Assembly: GCA_027489475.1 (NCBI GenBank)
Contig: JAIXZQ010000132.1
Span: forward strand, 1 to 5,195
Source of the DNA: Methylophilus sp.
GTDB taxonomy: Bacteria > Pseudomonadota > Gammaproteobacteria > Burkholderiales > Methylophilaceae
Reading direction: 5' to 3'
DNA: 5,195 nt
Positions 1-4,847 of the stretch are shown here, piece by piece. Every line of letters begins with the position of its first letter. Position 1 is the stretch's first letter. The notes beneath the pieces were generated by a model. It searched no databases, had not been told where the DNA came from, and worked only from the letters and a program-made list of their open reading frames with translations. A program made the position numbers and the translations under genes.

Positions 1-667
1 AGATGAAGCGATTGAAACGACCATACGCCAAGTGATAGACCAAGCCTTGGTGAGCGAACAGGTAATTGACGTGTTTGATGCGGCTGGTATCAAAAAACCT
101 GATATATCGATTTTAAGCGATGAATTTCTCATGGAGCTTAAAAACCATGAGCACAAAAATATTGCACTTGAGGTCCTCAAAAAACTGCTGAATGAAGAAA
201 TCAAACTCCGTGAAAAAACCAACCTGATACAAAGCCGTAGCTTGATGGAAATGCTGCAAAACTCCATCAAACGCTACCAAAACAAAATCATCACTGCCGC
301 CGAATTGATGGATGAGCTGATTAAACTCAGTAAAGAAATTGTGCATGGTGATAGCGAGGCGGAGCGATTAAAACTCAGCACATTGGAGTTTGCGTTTTAC
401 ACCGCTGTTGCCAATAACGACAGTGCAAAACAACTTATGCAACAAGATAAACTGCGTGAGCTTGCCGTTGTGTTACTGCAAAAAGTGCGCGAAAACGCGA
501 GCATAGACTGGACGATTAAAGAGAGTGTCAAAGCCAAACTCAAAGTCATTGTAAAGCGCACTTTAAGACTATATGGCTACCCACCTGACATGGAAGTGCT
601 CGCAACAGAGACAGTCATTAAGCAGGCTGAATTGATTGCCAACGAAATCAATCTTCAAAAAGCCTAA
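1..667 (+). CDS. hsdR: Type I restriction enzyme R subunit (HsdR), C-terminal part
   Basis: The reading frame is open from the left edge (first whole codon at position 2) to TAA 665-667, giving 221 visible residues; the start and most of the protein lie outside. HsdR is the ATP-dependent translocase and nuclease subunit that works with HsdM and HsdS to cut unmodified foreign DNA. The visible part is all helical and charged and matches the C-terminal domain of many HsdR proteins (DUF3387 family). Recognisable landmarks are KKPDISILSDEFL, a KNIALEVLKKLLNEEI stretch, SRSLMEMLQNSIKRYQNK, the IDWTIKESVKAKLK block and the closing KRTLRLYGYPPD. This domain is thought to contact the methylase core; the nuclease and helicase motifs would be upstream and cannot be checked. 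The end looks natural, not truncated. The internal GTG at 32 is not a real start, because the family homology continues upstream of it. AT content is much higher than in the next two genes, which suggests horizontal acquisition. Confidence 0.93.
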   Translation, partial: DEAIETTIRQVIDQALVSEQVIDVFDAAGIKKPDISILSDEFLMELKNHEHKNIALEVLKKLLNEEIKLREKTNLIQSRSLMEMLQNSIKRYQNKIITAAELMDELIKLSKEIVHGDSEAERLKLSTLEFAFYTAVANNDSAKQLMQQDKLRELAVVLLQKVRENASIDWTIKESVKAKLKVIVKRTLRLYGYPPDMEVLATETVIKQAELIANEINLQKA

Positions 668-675
668 GTCCCTCT

Positions 676-1047
676 TTATTGGCCAAGCGCTTCACTGGTC
701 AATCTTTGCGTCAACCACCGCTCTATCACCACCACAATATAAGCCTGTTCTTCTAACGTCAGCGCCCGCCCGGCGGGGATATGGTGCCATTTAGCGAGGC
801 AGCCACGGCAGCAGGTGGCGGTGGCGTGTTGGGCGACAAACACGGGGTGGCCGCGCATGGGGGTTTGCTGGCCGTCGTTGGGCGGGTGCGCGGGGGCGAG
901 GCGTTGTGCGATAAAGGTCTCGGCATGGGTGAGCACGAGGTTGAGGCCTTTTTGCTGTAGGTAGTCTTGGTCTTTGGCGTTGAGCTTAAAGCGCTGCCTA
1001 AACGGCGAGCGGTGCAGGGCGTTAAACAGGCTATCCAGTGCGCGCAT
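676..1047 (-). CDS. DUF4186 family protein
   Basis: This is a complete 123-residue protein, the usual size for the DUF4186 family, whose function is unknown. Family landmarks are the N-terminal LDSLFNALHRSPFRQRFKL, a middle FIAQRLAPAHPPNDGQQTPM, then RGHPVFVAQHATATCCRGC followed by LAKWHHIP, and a C-terminal helix ending in ERWL. H67, H74, C79, C80, C83 and H88 cluster within 22 residues and could bind a metal; that is inference from residue type. No signal peptide or membrane segment is seen, so it is probably cytoplasmic. The ATG at 1047 is 41 bp after the stop of the upstream transporter gene on the same strand, so the two are likely co-transcribed. I see no clear ribosome site before this ATG. 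The stop codon faces the hsdR stop 8 bp away. The gene is very GC-rich; one 60-base stretch counts about 78% G+C. Confidence 0.88.
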   Translation of the reverse strand: MRALDSLFNALHRSPFRQRFKLNAKDQDYLQQKGLNLVLTHAETFIAQRLAPAHPPNDGQQTPMRGHPVFVAQHATATCCRGCLAKWHHIPAGRALTLEEQAYIVVVIERWLTQRLTSEALGQ

Positions 1048-1088
1048 GGCTTAAAGCGGTGTGGCGGTTGCCTGTTGCATGGCGGCGC

Positions 1089-2321
1089 TTAATGCAAATG
1101 CTTGAGATGCAGGTCACGCAATTTGGGCGCTTTGAGGGCGGTGATGCCGACCACGGCGAGTGTCATGACGCCACCAAACACCACCGAGGGCACCAAGCCC
1201 ATGAGCCTAGCCGTGAGGCCAGACTCAAAGGCACCGAGTTCGTTAGACGAGCCGATAAAAATGCCGTTAATGGCAGACACGCGGCCGCGCATATGGTCTG
1301 GCGTAGCAAGTTGCAAGATGGTTTGGCGCAAGATGACAGACACGGCATCCATCATGCCAGAGAGCGCGAGGATACCAATGGCGAGTTGATAGTTGCGGCA
1401 GAGGCCAAAGGCAATCATGCAGCCGCCAAACCCCGCCACGGCAAGCAACAACCAGCGGCCACTGTGTTGATGTATCGGATGGCGGGCGAGCCACAGGCTG
1501 GTGGTGATGGCGCCGAAGGCTGGCGCGGCGCGCAAGACACCGAGCGCTTCGGGGCCGAGCTGATATATATCGTGCACAAACGCTGGCAACATGGCGACCG
1601 CGCCACCAAACAGCACGGCAAACATATCGAGCAGTTGTGCGCTAAGCACAATTTGCGTGCGGCCAACAAAGCGCAAGCCTTCTGCAATGCTGGCAAACAC
1701 CTGCATGGGCTCATGGCTGCGCTGTTCGGTGACCTTGAGTGAGCTGGCCGCAGCGGCTGCACCCAGCGCACATAGCGCCGAGAGGCCATAGGCGATGGAT
1801 TTATCGGCAAAGCCTATCAGCAAGCCGCCCATGGCAGGGCCAACAATCAAGCCCATTTGAAACATGGTGCTGCCTATGCCTGAGGCTTTGGCAATGGAGG
1901 CGCGCGGGATAATGAGCGCAAACAAGGTATTGTAACTGGGCGAGATTAACGCGCGGGCTACGCCAGTGAGCGCCACCGTGGCATAAATCCACATGGCAGG
2001 CGCTGGCACCGTTTGTTTGGCTATGAGCACCAATAACCCAGCATTCAGCGCCAAAAACACAGCCGCGACCACGGCAAAACCGCGCCGCGAGAAATAATGG
2101 TCTACCGCATGGCCGGCAAACAGGGCACTGCCCATGTAGGGGATGACTTCGGCCAGACCAATGAGCCCAAGTGACCACGGGTCGTGCGTGAGTTCATACA
2201 TATGCCAGCCGATGGCCACCATCATCATTTGATAGGACAGCACCATCAGTATCCGAAACGCCAACAGGCGCGGAAACGCAAAGCCCTGATGGGCAAGTAT
2301 TTGCGGAATCGATAAAGACAT
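1089..2321 (-). CDS. MFS transporter, EntS/MFS_3-like
   Basis: This is a complete 410-residue inner-membrane protein with about 12 hydrophobic segments (roughly 18-38, 51-72, 82-101, 109-128, 151-171, 175-193, 224-248, 258-278, 289-306, 311-330, 350-373 and 378-396) and a hydrophilic central loop near 195-220. The length matches the enterobactin-exporter-like branch of the major facilitator superfamily. The loop between segments 2 and 3 carries a motif-A variant, GxxxDxxxxRR (G70, D74, R79, R80). Segment 5 has a GPAMGG turn (161-166), as in motif C of drug/proton antiporters. In the C-terminal half, MRGRVSAINGIFIGSSNELG followed by AFESG (344-368) is characteristic of the MFS_3 group. A role as proton-driven exporter is inferred; the substrate cannot be told from sequence, and no siderophore genes are nearby. 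The DUF4186 gene follows 41 bp downstream. No Shine-Dalgarno motif precedes the ATG, and a TATAAT lies just upstream, so the mRNA may be leaderless. Confidence 0.92.
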   Translation of the reverse strand: MSLSIPQILAHQGFAFPRLLAFRILMVLSYQMMMVAIGWHMYELTHDPWSLGLIGLAEVIPYMGSALFAGHAVDHYFSRRGFAVVAAVFLALNAGLLVLIAKQTVPAPAMWIYATVALTGVARALISPSYNTLFALIIPRASIAKASGIGSTMFQMGLIVGPAMGGLLIGFADKSIAYGLSALCALGAAAAASSLKVTEQRSHEPMQVFASIAEGLRFVGRTQIVLSAQLLDMFAVLFGGAVAMLPAFVHDIYQLGPEALGVLRAAPAFGAITTSLWLARHPIHQHSGRWLLLAVAGFGGCMIAFGLCRNYQLAIGILALSGMMDAVSVILRQTILQLATPDHMRGRVSAINGIFIGSSNELGAFESGLTARLMGLVPSVVFGGVMTLAVVGITALKAPKLRDLHLKHLH

Positions 2322-2328
2322 GGCGTGA

Positions 2329-2334
2329 ATTATA
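2329..2334 (-). promoter_or_regulatory. Candidate -10 box for the transporter gene
   Basis: Read on the minus strand, this is a perfect TATAAT whose last base lies 8 nt from the A of the transporter ATG. A standard start 7 nt downstream of that T would fall about one base before the ATG, giving a leaderless or nearly leaderless message. This agrees with the absence of a ribosome site. No convincing -35 is seen; the hexamer at 17 bp spacing reads ACAGGG. The box may therefore be weak, activator-dependent or chance. Confidence 0.45.
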
Positions 2335-2345
2335 CGCGATTGGCT

Positions 2346-2351
2346 TACAAT
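2346..2351 (+). promoter_or_regulatory. Candidate -10 box for the small RNA
   Basis: This plus-strand TACAAT is one mismatch from consensus. The expected start site, 7 nt beyond its last base, is G2358, exactly the first base of the G/C-rich arm that opens the candidate RNA. The -35 region (about 2323-2328, GCGTGA) is poor. The box lies back to back with the transporter -10 box, so the two promoters would compete for polymerase. Confidence 0.4.
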
Positions 2352-2357
2352 CCCTGT

Positions 2358-2458
2358 GCGGGCGCAGTGAATCAGGCAGTCGGCCTTGTGCTGATGAGCC
2401 GTCGTTGACTCCGTGCGACTCTGCCGAAATAGATGGAGCGCGCCCGCCTGCTTTTTTT
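2358..2458 (+). ncRNA. Candidate structured small RNA, unrecognised family
   Basis: About 100 nt of non-coding DNA has the layout of an independent small RNA gene. A -10-like TACAAT places the start at 2358. The first eight bases, GCGGGCGC (2358-2365), are the exact reverse complement of GCGCCCGC (2440-2447), and seven T follow at 2452-2458. Inside, GGCAGUCG (2375-2382) pairs with UGCC (2422-2425) plus CGAC (2416-2419), leaving a 2-nt bulge, and CGGC (2381-2384) can alternatively pair with GCCG (2398-2401). The result is a closed, probably branched molecule with both ends in one helix, as in 4.5S- or 6S-type RNAs; the sequence matches neither of those nor any riboswitch core I know. No open frame of useful length or ribosome site lies inside. 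It could instead be a chance fold, or part of a longer transcript crossing the region. The T run lies 4 nt after the helix, not ideal for termination. Confidence 0.45.
2440..2458 (+). terminator. Candidate Rho-independent end of the small RNA
   Basis: GCGCCCGC is the 3' arm of the long-range helix with 2358-2365. It is followed by CTGC and seven T (2452-2458). The partner arm is about 75 nt away and no strong local hairpin was found, so this would be an atypical intrinsic terminator depending on the closing helix. Confidence 0.35.
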
Positions 2459-2492
2459 AATGCGTTGGTCAATCCCACCTTTATTGCAAAAC

Positions 2493-2562
2493 AGCCGGTT
2501 TATCAAATAAAAATCTTCAAAATCCCTATTTTTTTCAGGGTTTTTTCACTAAAAGCCGGTTT
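2493..2562 (+). repeat. Two direct copies of AGCCGGTTT, 61 bp apart
   Basis: The 9-mer AGCCGGTTT occurs at 2493-2501 and again at 2554-2562, each in a T/A-rich setting, on either side of the terminator-like hairpin 2519-2546. A regulator site or a decayed duplication are both possible; chance cannot be excluded for a 9-mer. Confidence 0.25.
2519..2546 (+). terminator. Weak terminator-like hairpin
   Basis: AAAA, a bulged T and CCCT (2519-2527) can pair with AGGGTTTT (2537-2544) around a T-rich loop, and six T run from 2541 to 2546. Only four pairs are G/C-type or adjacent to them, so the hairpin is weak. It could act as a backup stop for a transcript leaving the small RNA locus. With A tracts on the other strand it could also act in reverse, before the transporter gene. 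Confidence 0.3.
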
Positions 2563-2584
2563 TTTGCTGTGATTTTGCTGTGAT
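2562..2584 (+). promoter_or_regulatory. 11-bp tandem repeat, Pho-box-like operator candidate
   Basis: TTTTGCTGTGA is repeated exactly at 2562-2572 and 2573-2583. Within it, CTGTGAT (2567-2573), four bases, then CTGTGAT (2578-2584) form two 7-mers on an 11-bp period, the layout of PhoB and related OmpR-family sites (E. coli repeats near CTGTCAT with a 4-bp spacer). Each copy differs from CTGTCAT at one base. It lies about 100 bp upstream of the candidate cyclase -10 and about 240 bp from the transporter start. No PhoB gene or phosphate gene is in the window. Confidence 0.35.
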
Positions 2585-2607
2585 GTTGTGTTTTTTGCAT
2601 CACAACA
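2579..2607 (+). repeat. Two mutually exclusive inverted repeats
   Basis: TGTGATG (2579-2585) is complementary to CATCACA (2598-2604). TGTTGTG (2584-2590) is complementary to CACAACA (2601-2607). The arms overlap, so only one hairpin can form at a time, each with a T-rich loop. The first arm also overlaps the tandem repeat. The 16-bp gap between TGTGA and TCACA is too wide for a CRP site. Confidence 0.3.
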
Positions 2608-2660
2608 CCGCCGCCATATGAAAAGTTTTGTTTAGTTGCCAGTCTTGCCCACCGTTAAAG

Positions 2661-2728
2661 TGCGCAAAGCAAAAAAATTGCGCTATATTTTTCACATATA
2701 AAAATAATCATCACGATAAAAATATGTG
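2661..2728 (+). promoter_or_regulatory. AT-rich promoter/operator region of the cyclase gene
   Basis: TATATT at 2684-2689 is the best -10 candidate, but its -35 (TGCGCA, 2661-2666) is poor. It sits beside an inverted repeat, GCGCAA (2662-2667) and TTGCGC (2678-2683), which would cover the spacer of this promoter like a repressor operator. Further inverted arms follow: CACATAT (2693-2699) with ATATGTG (2722-2728), and ATTTTT (2687-2692) with AAAAAT (2700-2705). ATAAAAAT is also directly repeated at 2698 and 2716. With a start near 2696 the leader would be about 75 nt. The exact promoter is uncertain. Confidence 0.35.
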
Positions 2729-2756
2729 CATCTGCAGCACGTAACTTGGGAGCGAT

Positions 2757-2770
2757 GGGGGACATAGGGA
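2757..2770 (+). promoter_or_regulatory. Ribosome site region of the cyclase gene
   Basis: GGGGGA (2757-2762) stands 8 nt before the GTG start and is the only Shine-Dalgarno-like element at a usable distance; AGGGA (2766-2770) touches the start codon. An in-frame TAG at 2765-2767 rules out any earlier start. An ATG at 2755 is in another frame and would encode a 23-codon peptide overlapping the real start. Confidence 0.4.
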
Positions 2771-4687
2771 GTGGGCAACAACGAACGCGCGCGGTTAGAA
2801 AAACTGCATTCTTTACATATTCTTGATACCGAACCAGAACAGGTCTTTGATTCAATCACACGCATTGCCGCCAGCCTGACGGACACATCGATGTCTGCGC
2901 TGTCTTTGGTCGATGCGCGTAGACAATGGTTTAAATCTAAATATGGCTTGAGTCTGAGTGAAACACCCCGCCAATATTCATTTTGTAGTCATGTAATTGA
3001 GTCTGGCGACCCCTTAGTGGTGGCAGATGCTGCCAATGATCACCGCTTCAAAGAAAACCATTTGGTCGTCAATGCACCGCATATTCGCTTTTATGCTGGG
3101 GTGCCGCTGAAATGTCTGGATGGGCATACGCTGGGGACCTTGTGCGTGATTGATAGTCGGCCTAAACAAAATGCTGAGGCCTCACTGCCTGCATTAATGG
3201 ATTTGGCAACCATCACCACGCAAACCCTACATCAGCGCGAACAATTGTTGCAGACCGAACAGGCGATGCAGCGACATGCGCAGCGCTTTAATAGCCTGTT
3301 TTCGCAAGCGCCGATTGGCATGGCACTGGTGGCGCCAGACGGTCGCTGGCGTGAGGTCAACGATGCCTTGTGTGCCATTGTTGGCTATCGCCGTGAAGAA
3401 CTGCAACAACTGACGTTTCAAGACATCACCCACCCGGATGATTTAGACAAAGACCTGAATCTGCTGTATGACTTGGTCGCTGGCAAGATTACGCGCTATC
3501 AGTTAGATAAACGCTACATTAAAAAGAACGGTGAGGTAGTGTGGATTGCGCTGTCTGTGACCAAACAGTGCCTACCCACTGGCGAGGTGGATTATTTCAA
3601 TGTGATTGTGCGCGATATCCAGCAAGCCAAACAGACCGAGCTGGCGTTGCAAACCTTAGAAGCCAACCTCGAGGCCGAAGTGCATGCACGCACCTCGGCG
3701 TTGCATGCGGCACACCAATCGTTGGTACAGGCCTTTGAAGCCAAAACCCGGTCAGAACATGCCTTGCAAGACAATGCGCTAGAGCTACGCACCATTCTCG
3801 ATAATGCCAACGATGCCTATGTGTGTATGGATAAAGCAGGCATCATCAATGCTTGGAACAAACAAGCCGAAGCGACCTTTGGCTGGACAGAAGCCGAGGC
3901 GATAGGCCAGCCGCTAGACCAATTGATTATTCCGGAAGAGGCGCGTGCCGTGCAGTTGCCGGGCTTTCATAGTTTGGGTCAGGGCTTAGGCAGGCAGTTG
4001 GTGGGCAAGCGACTGGAAGTTGAAGCAGTGCGCAAAGATGGCCTGCGGATTCCGGTGGAGTTTCAAATCAATGCCATCCACACGCACAAAGATACGATTT
4101 ACACCTCGTTTTTACGCGACATCACCGAACGCAAGAAGCTGGAGCAATTGCTTAAAAACGAGGCGCATAACGATGTGCTGACCGGCCTGCCTAACAGACG
4201 AAAACTCGAAGAACTGCTGCCCTTGGCGATTCAAGAAGCACATGCACAACAGTGCCCGCTATCGATTTTGTTTTTAGATTTAGACGGATTTAAACAAGTC
4301 AATGACAGCCATGGCCACCCGGTGGGTGATTTATTACTGCGTAGCGTGGCACAGCGCATACAGCGTGTTATCCGACAATCGGATATTGTCACCCGCTTTG
4401 GCGGCGATGAGTTTGTGATTTTGCTCAACCATATCGAAGATGCAAAAACACCGATGACCATCGCACGCAAACTACTTGATGCCTTATCTTCAGCGTTTCA
4501 GTTTGGGCAACTGTCTTTATGCATCACCGCAAGTATAGGCATTGCCACGTTTAACGCAGAACAGATGTTGGAAATGTCCCCCAGCGAAATGATACGACTG
4601 TCAGACGAGGCCATGTACACCGCAAAGCATCATGGCAAAAATGGCTTTTATGTGATGGCGCCATCGCGTGGACTTACCAGCCATTAA
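2771..4687 (+). CDS. GAF-PAS-PAS-GGDEF diguanylate cyclase
   Basis: This complete 638-residue protein begins with GTG and has no membrane segment or signal peptide, so it is a cytoplasmic sensor. Order: GAF domain (about 20-150; SLVDARRQWFKSKYGL, PHIRFYAGVPL, LGTLCVID), PAS 1 (about 171-285), a charged helical linker with coiled-coil character (about 285-340), PAS 2 (about 340-455, ending in the usual RDITERKKLE), then GGDEF (about 462-628). The catalytic domain looks active: NDVLTGLPNRR (467-477), metal-binding D503 in FLDLDGF, NDSHGHPVGD (511-520), GGDEF 544-548, and a late SDEAMYTAKHHGKNGF (611-626). The inhibitory site RQSD (535-538) is five residues before GGDEF, so product feedback is expected. 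There is no EAL domain. It would make c-di-GMP from two GTP under control of GAF/PAS signals, whose ligands cannot be named. The GTG start is chosen because homologues begin their GAF with a similar NExARLxxL leader and a stop lies just upstream. Confidence 0.95.
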   Translation: MGNNERARLEKLHSLHILDTEPEQVFDSITRIAASLTDTSMSALSLVDARRQWFKSKYGLSLSETPRQYSFCSHVIESGDPLVVADAANDHRFKENHLVVNAPHIRFYAGVPLKCLDGHTLGTLCVIDSRPKQNAEASLPALMDLATITTQTLHQREQLLQTEQAMQRHAQRFNSLFSQAPIGMALVAPDGRWREVNDALCAIVGYRREELQQLTFQDITHPDDLDKDLNLLYDLVAGKITRYQLDKRYIKKNGEVVWIALSVTKQCLPTGEVDYFNVIVRDIQQAKQTELALQTLEANLEAEVHARTSALHAAHQSLVQAFEAKTRSEHALQDNALELRTILDNANDAYVCMDKAGIINAWNKQAEATFGWTEAEAIGQPLDQLIIPEEARAVQLPGFHSLGQGLGRQLVGKRLEVEAVRKDGLRIPVEFQINAIHTHKDTIYTSFLRDITERKKLEQLLKNEAHNDVLTGLPNRRKLEELLPLAIQEAHAQQCPLSILFLDLDGFKQVNDSHGHPVGDLLLRSVAQRIQRVIRQSDIVTRFGGDEFVILLNHIEDAKTPMTIARKLLDALSSAFQFGQLSLCITASIGIATFNAEQMLEMSPSEMIRLSDEAMYTAKHHGKNGFYVMAPSRGLTSH

Positions 4688-4703
4688 CAATCGTGTTTAT
4701 GTT

Positions 4704-4725
4704 CAGCATGCTGCCATGGACATGC
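4704..4725 (+). repeat. Palindrome and short hairpin after the cyclase gene
   Basis: CAGCATGCTG (4704-4713) is a perfect 10-bp palindrome. GCATG (4706-4710) can also pair with CATGC (4721-4725). No T run follows, so this is not a convincing intrinsic terminator. I found no other terminator between the cyclase gene and the next gene, so read-through is possible. Confidence 0.3.
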
Positions 4726-4747
4726 AAAAGATGAAAATTTATTTAAA

Positions 4748-4753
4748 TATAAT
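4748..4753 (+). promoter_or_regulatory. Candidate -10 box upstream of the last gene
   Basis: A perfect TATAAT lies in a long A/T stretch (4734-4757). The -35 region (about 4725-4730, CAAAAG) is poor. Transcription would start near 4760, leaving 16 nt before GTG 4776 (with GAAGG at 4767-4771) or 88 nt before ATG 4848. In DNA this AT-rich, a chance match is quite possible. Confidence 0.35.
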
Positions 4754-4790
4754 TTTAAGGTCTGGCGAAGGTTAAGTGAGTTTTGTAATA

Positions 4791-4807
4791 TGTAACTATT
4801 TTGTAAC
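4791..4807 (+). promoter_or_regulatory. Two TGTAAC direct repeats on an 11-bp period
   Basis: TGTAAC occurs at 4791-4796 and 4802-4807, and TTTTGTAA at 4781-4788 and 4799-4806. The one-turn spacing with an AT-rich gap is typical of OmpR/PhoB-family sites; the E. coli phoE box contains a similar CTGTAAT. If translation starts at GTG 4776 these bases are coding and the match loses meaning. Confidence 0.3.
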
Positions 4808-4847
4808 ATTTCGTGGTTCTGGACTACCCGCCGCGCGCATTCACCCT

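Noticed and set aside
664..704. Bidirectional terminator between the convergent stops
   Set aside because: Only an imperfect TTGACCA/TGGCCAA pairing without a proper T run was found.
1048..1080. Nine-codon minus-strand frame just before the DUF4186 start, a possible leader peptide
   Set aside because: It has no ribosome site and ordinary composition; a frame this short is expected by chance.
1038..1742. Long plus-strand open frame of 234 codons
   Set aside because: It lies antisense to the transporter gene, is rich in Arg/His/Gly with no recognisable domain, and arises from the codon bias of the real gene.
2367..2408. Short plus-strand frame of 13 codons starting with GTG within the candidate small RNA
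   Set aside because: There is no ribosome site before it, and the bases are better explained by the paired structure.
2391..2429. CTGATGAG followed by GAAA inside the candidate small RNA, like a hammerhead ribozyme core
   Set aside because: The bases next to the two core segments do not form a stem II (second pair is C:C), and no stems I and III or cleavage site could be found.
2194..2478. Minus-strand open frame of 94 codons spanning the transporter start and the small RNA
   Set aside because: More than a third of it overlaps the transporter in another frame, it has no family resemblance, and its GTG start lacks a ribosome site.
2579..2604. TGTGA ... TCACA resembling a CRP site
   Set aside because: The half-sites are 16 bp apart; a CRP site needs 6 bp.
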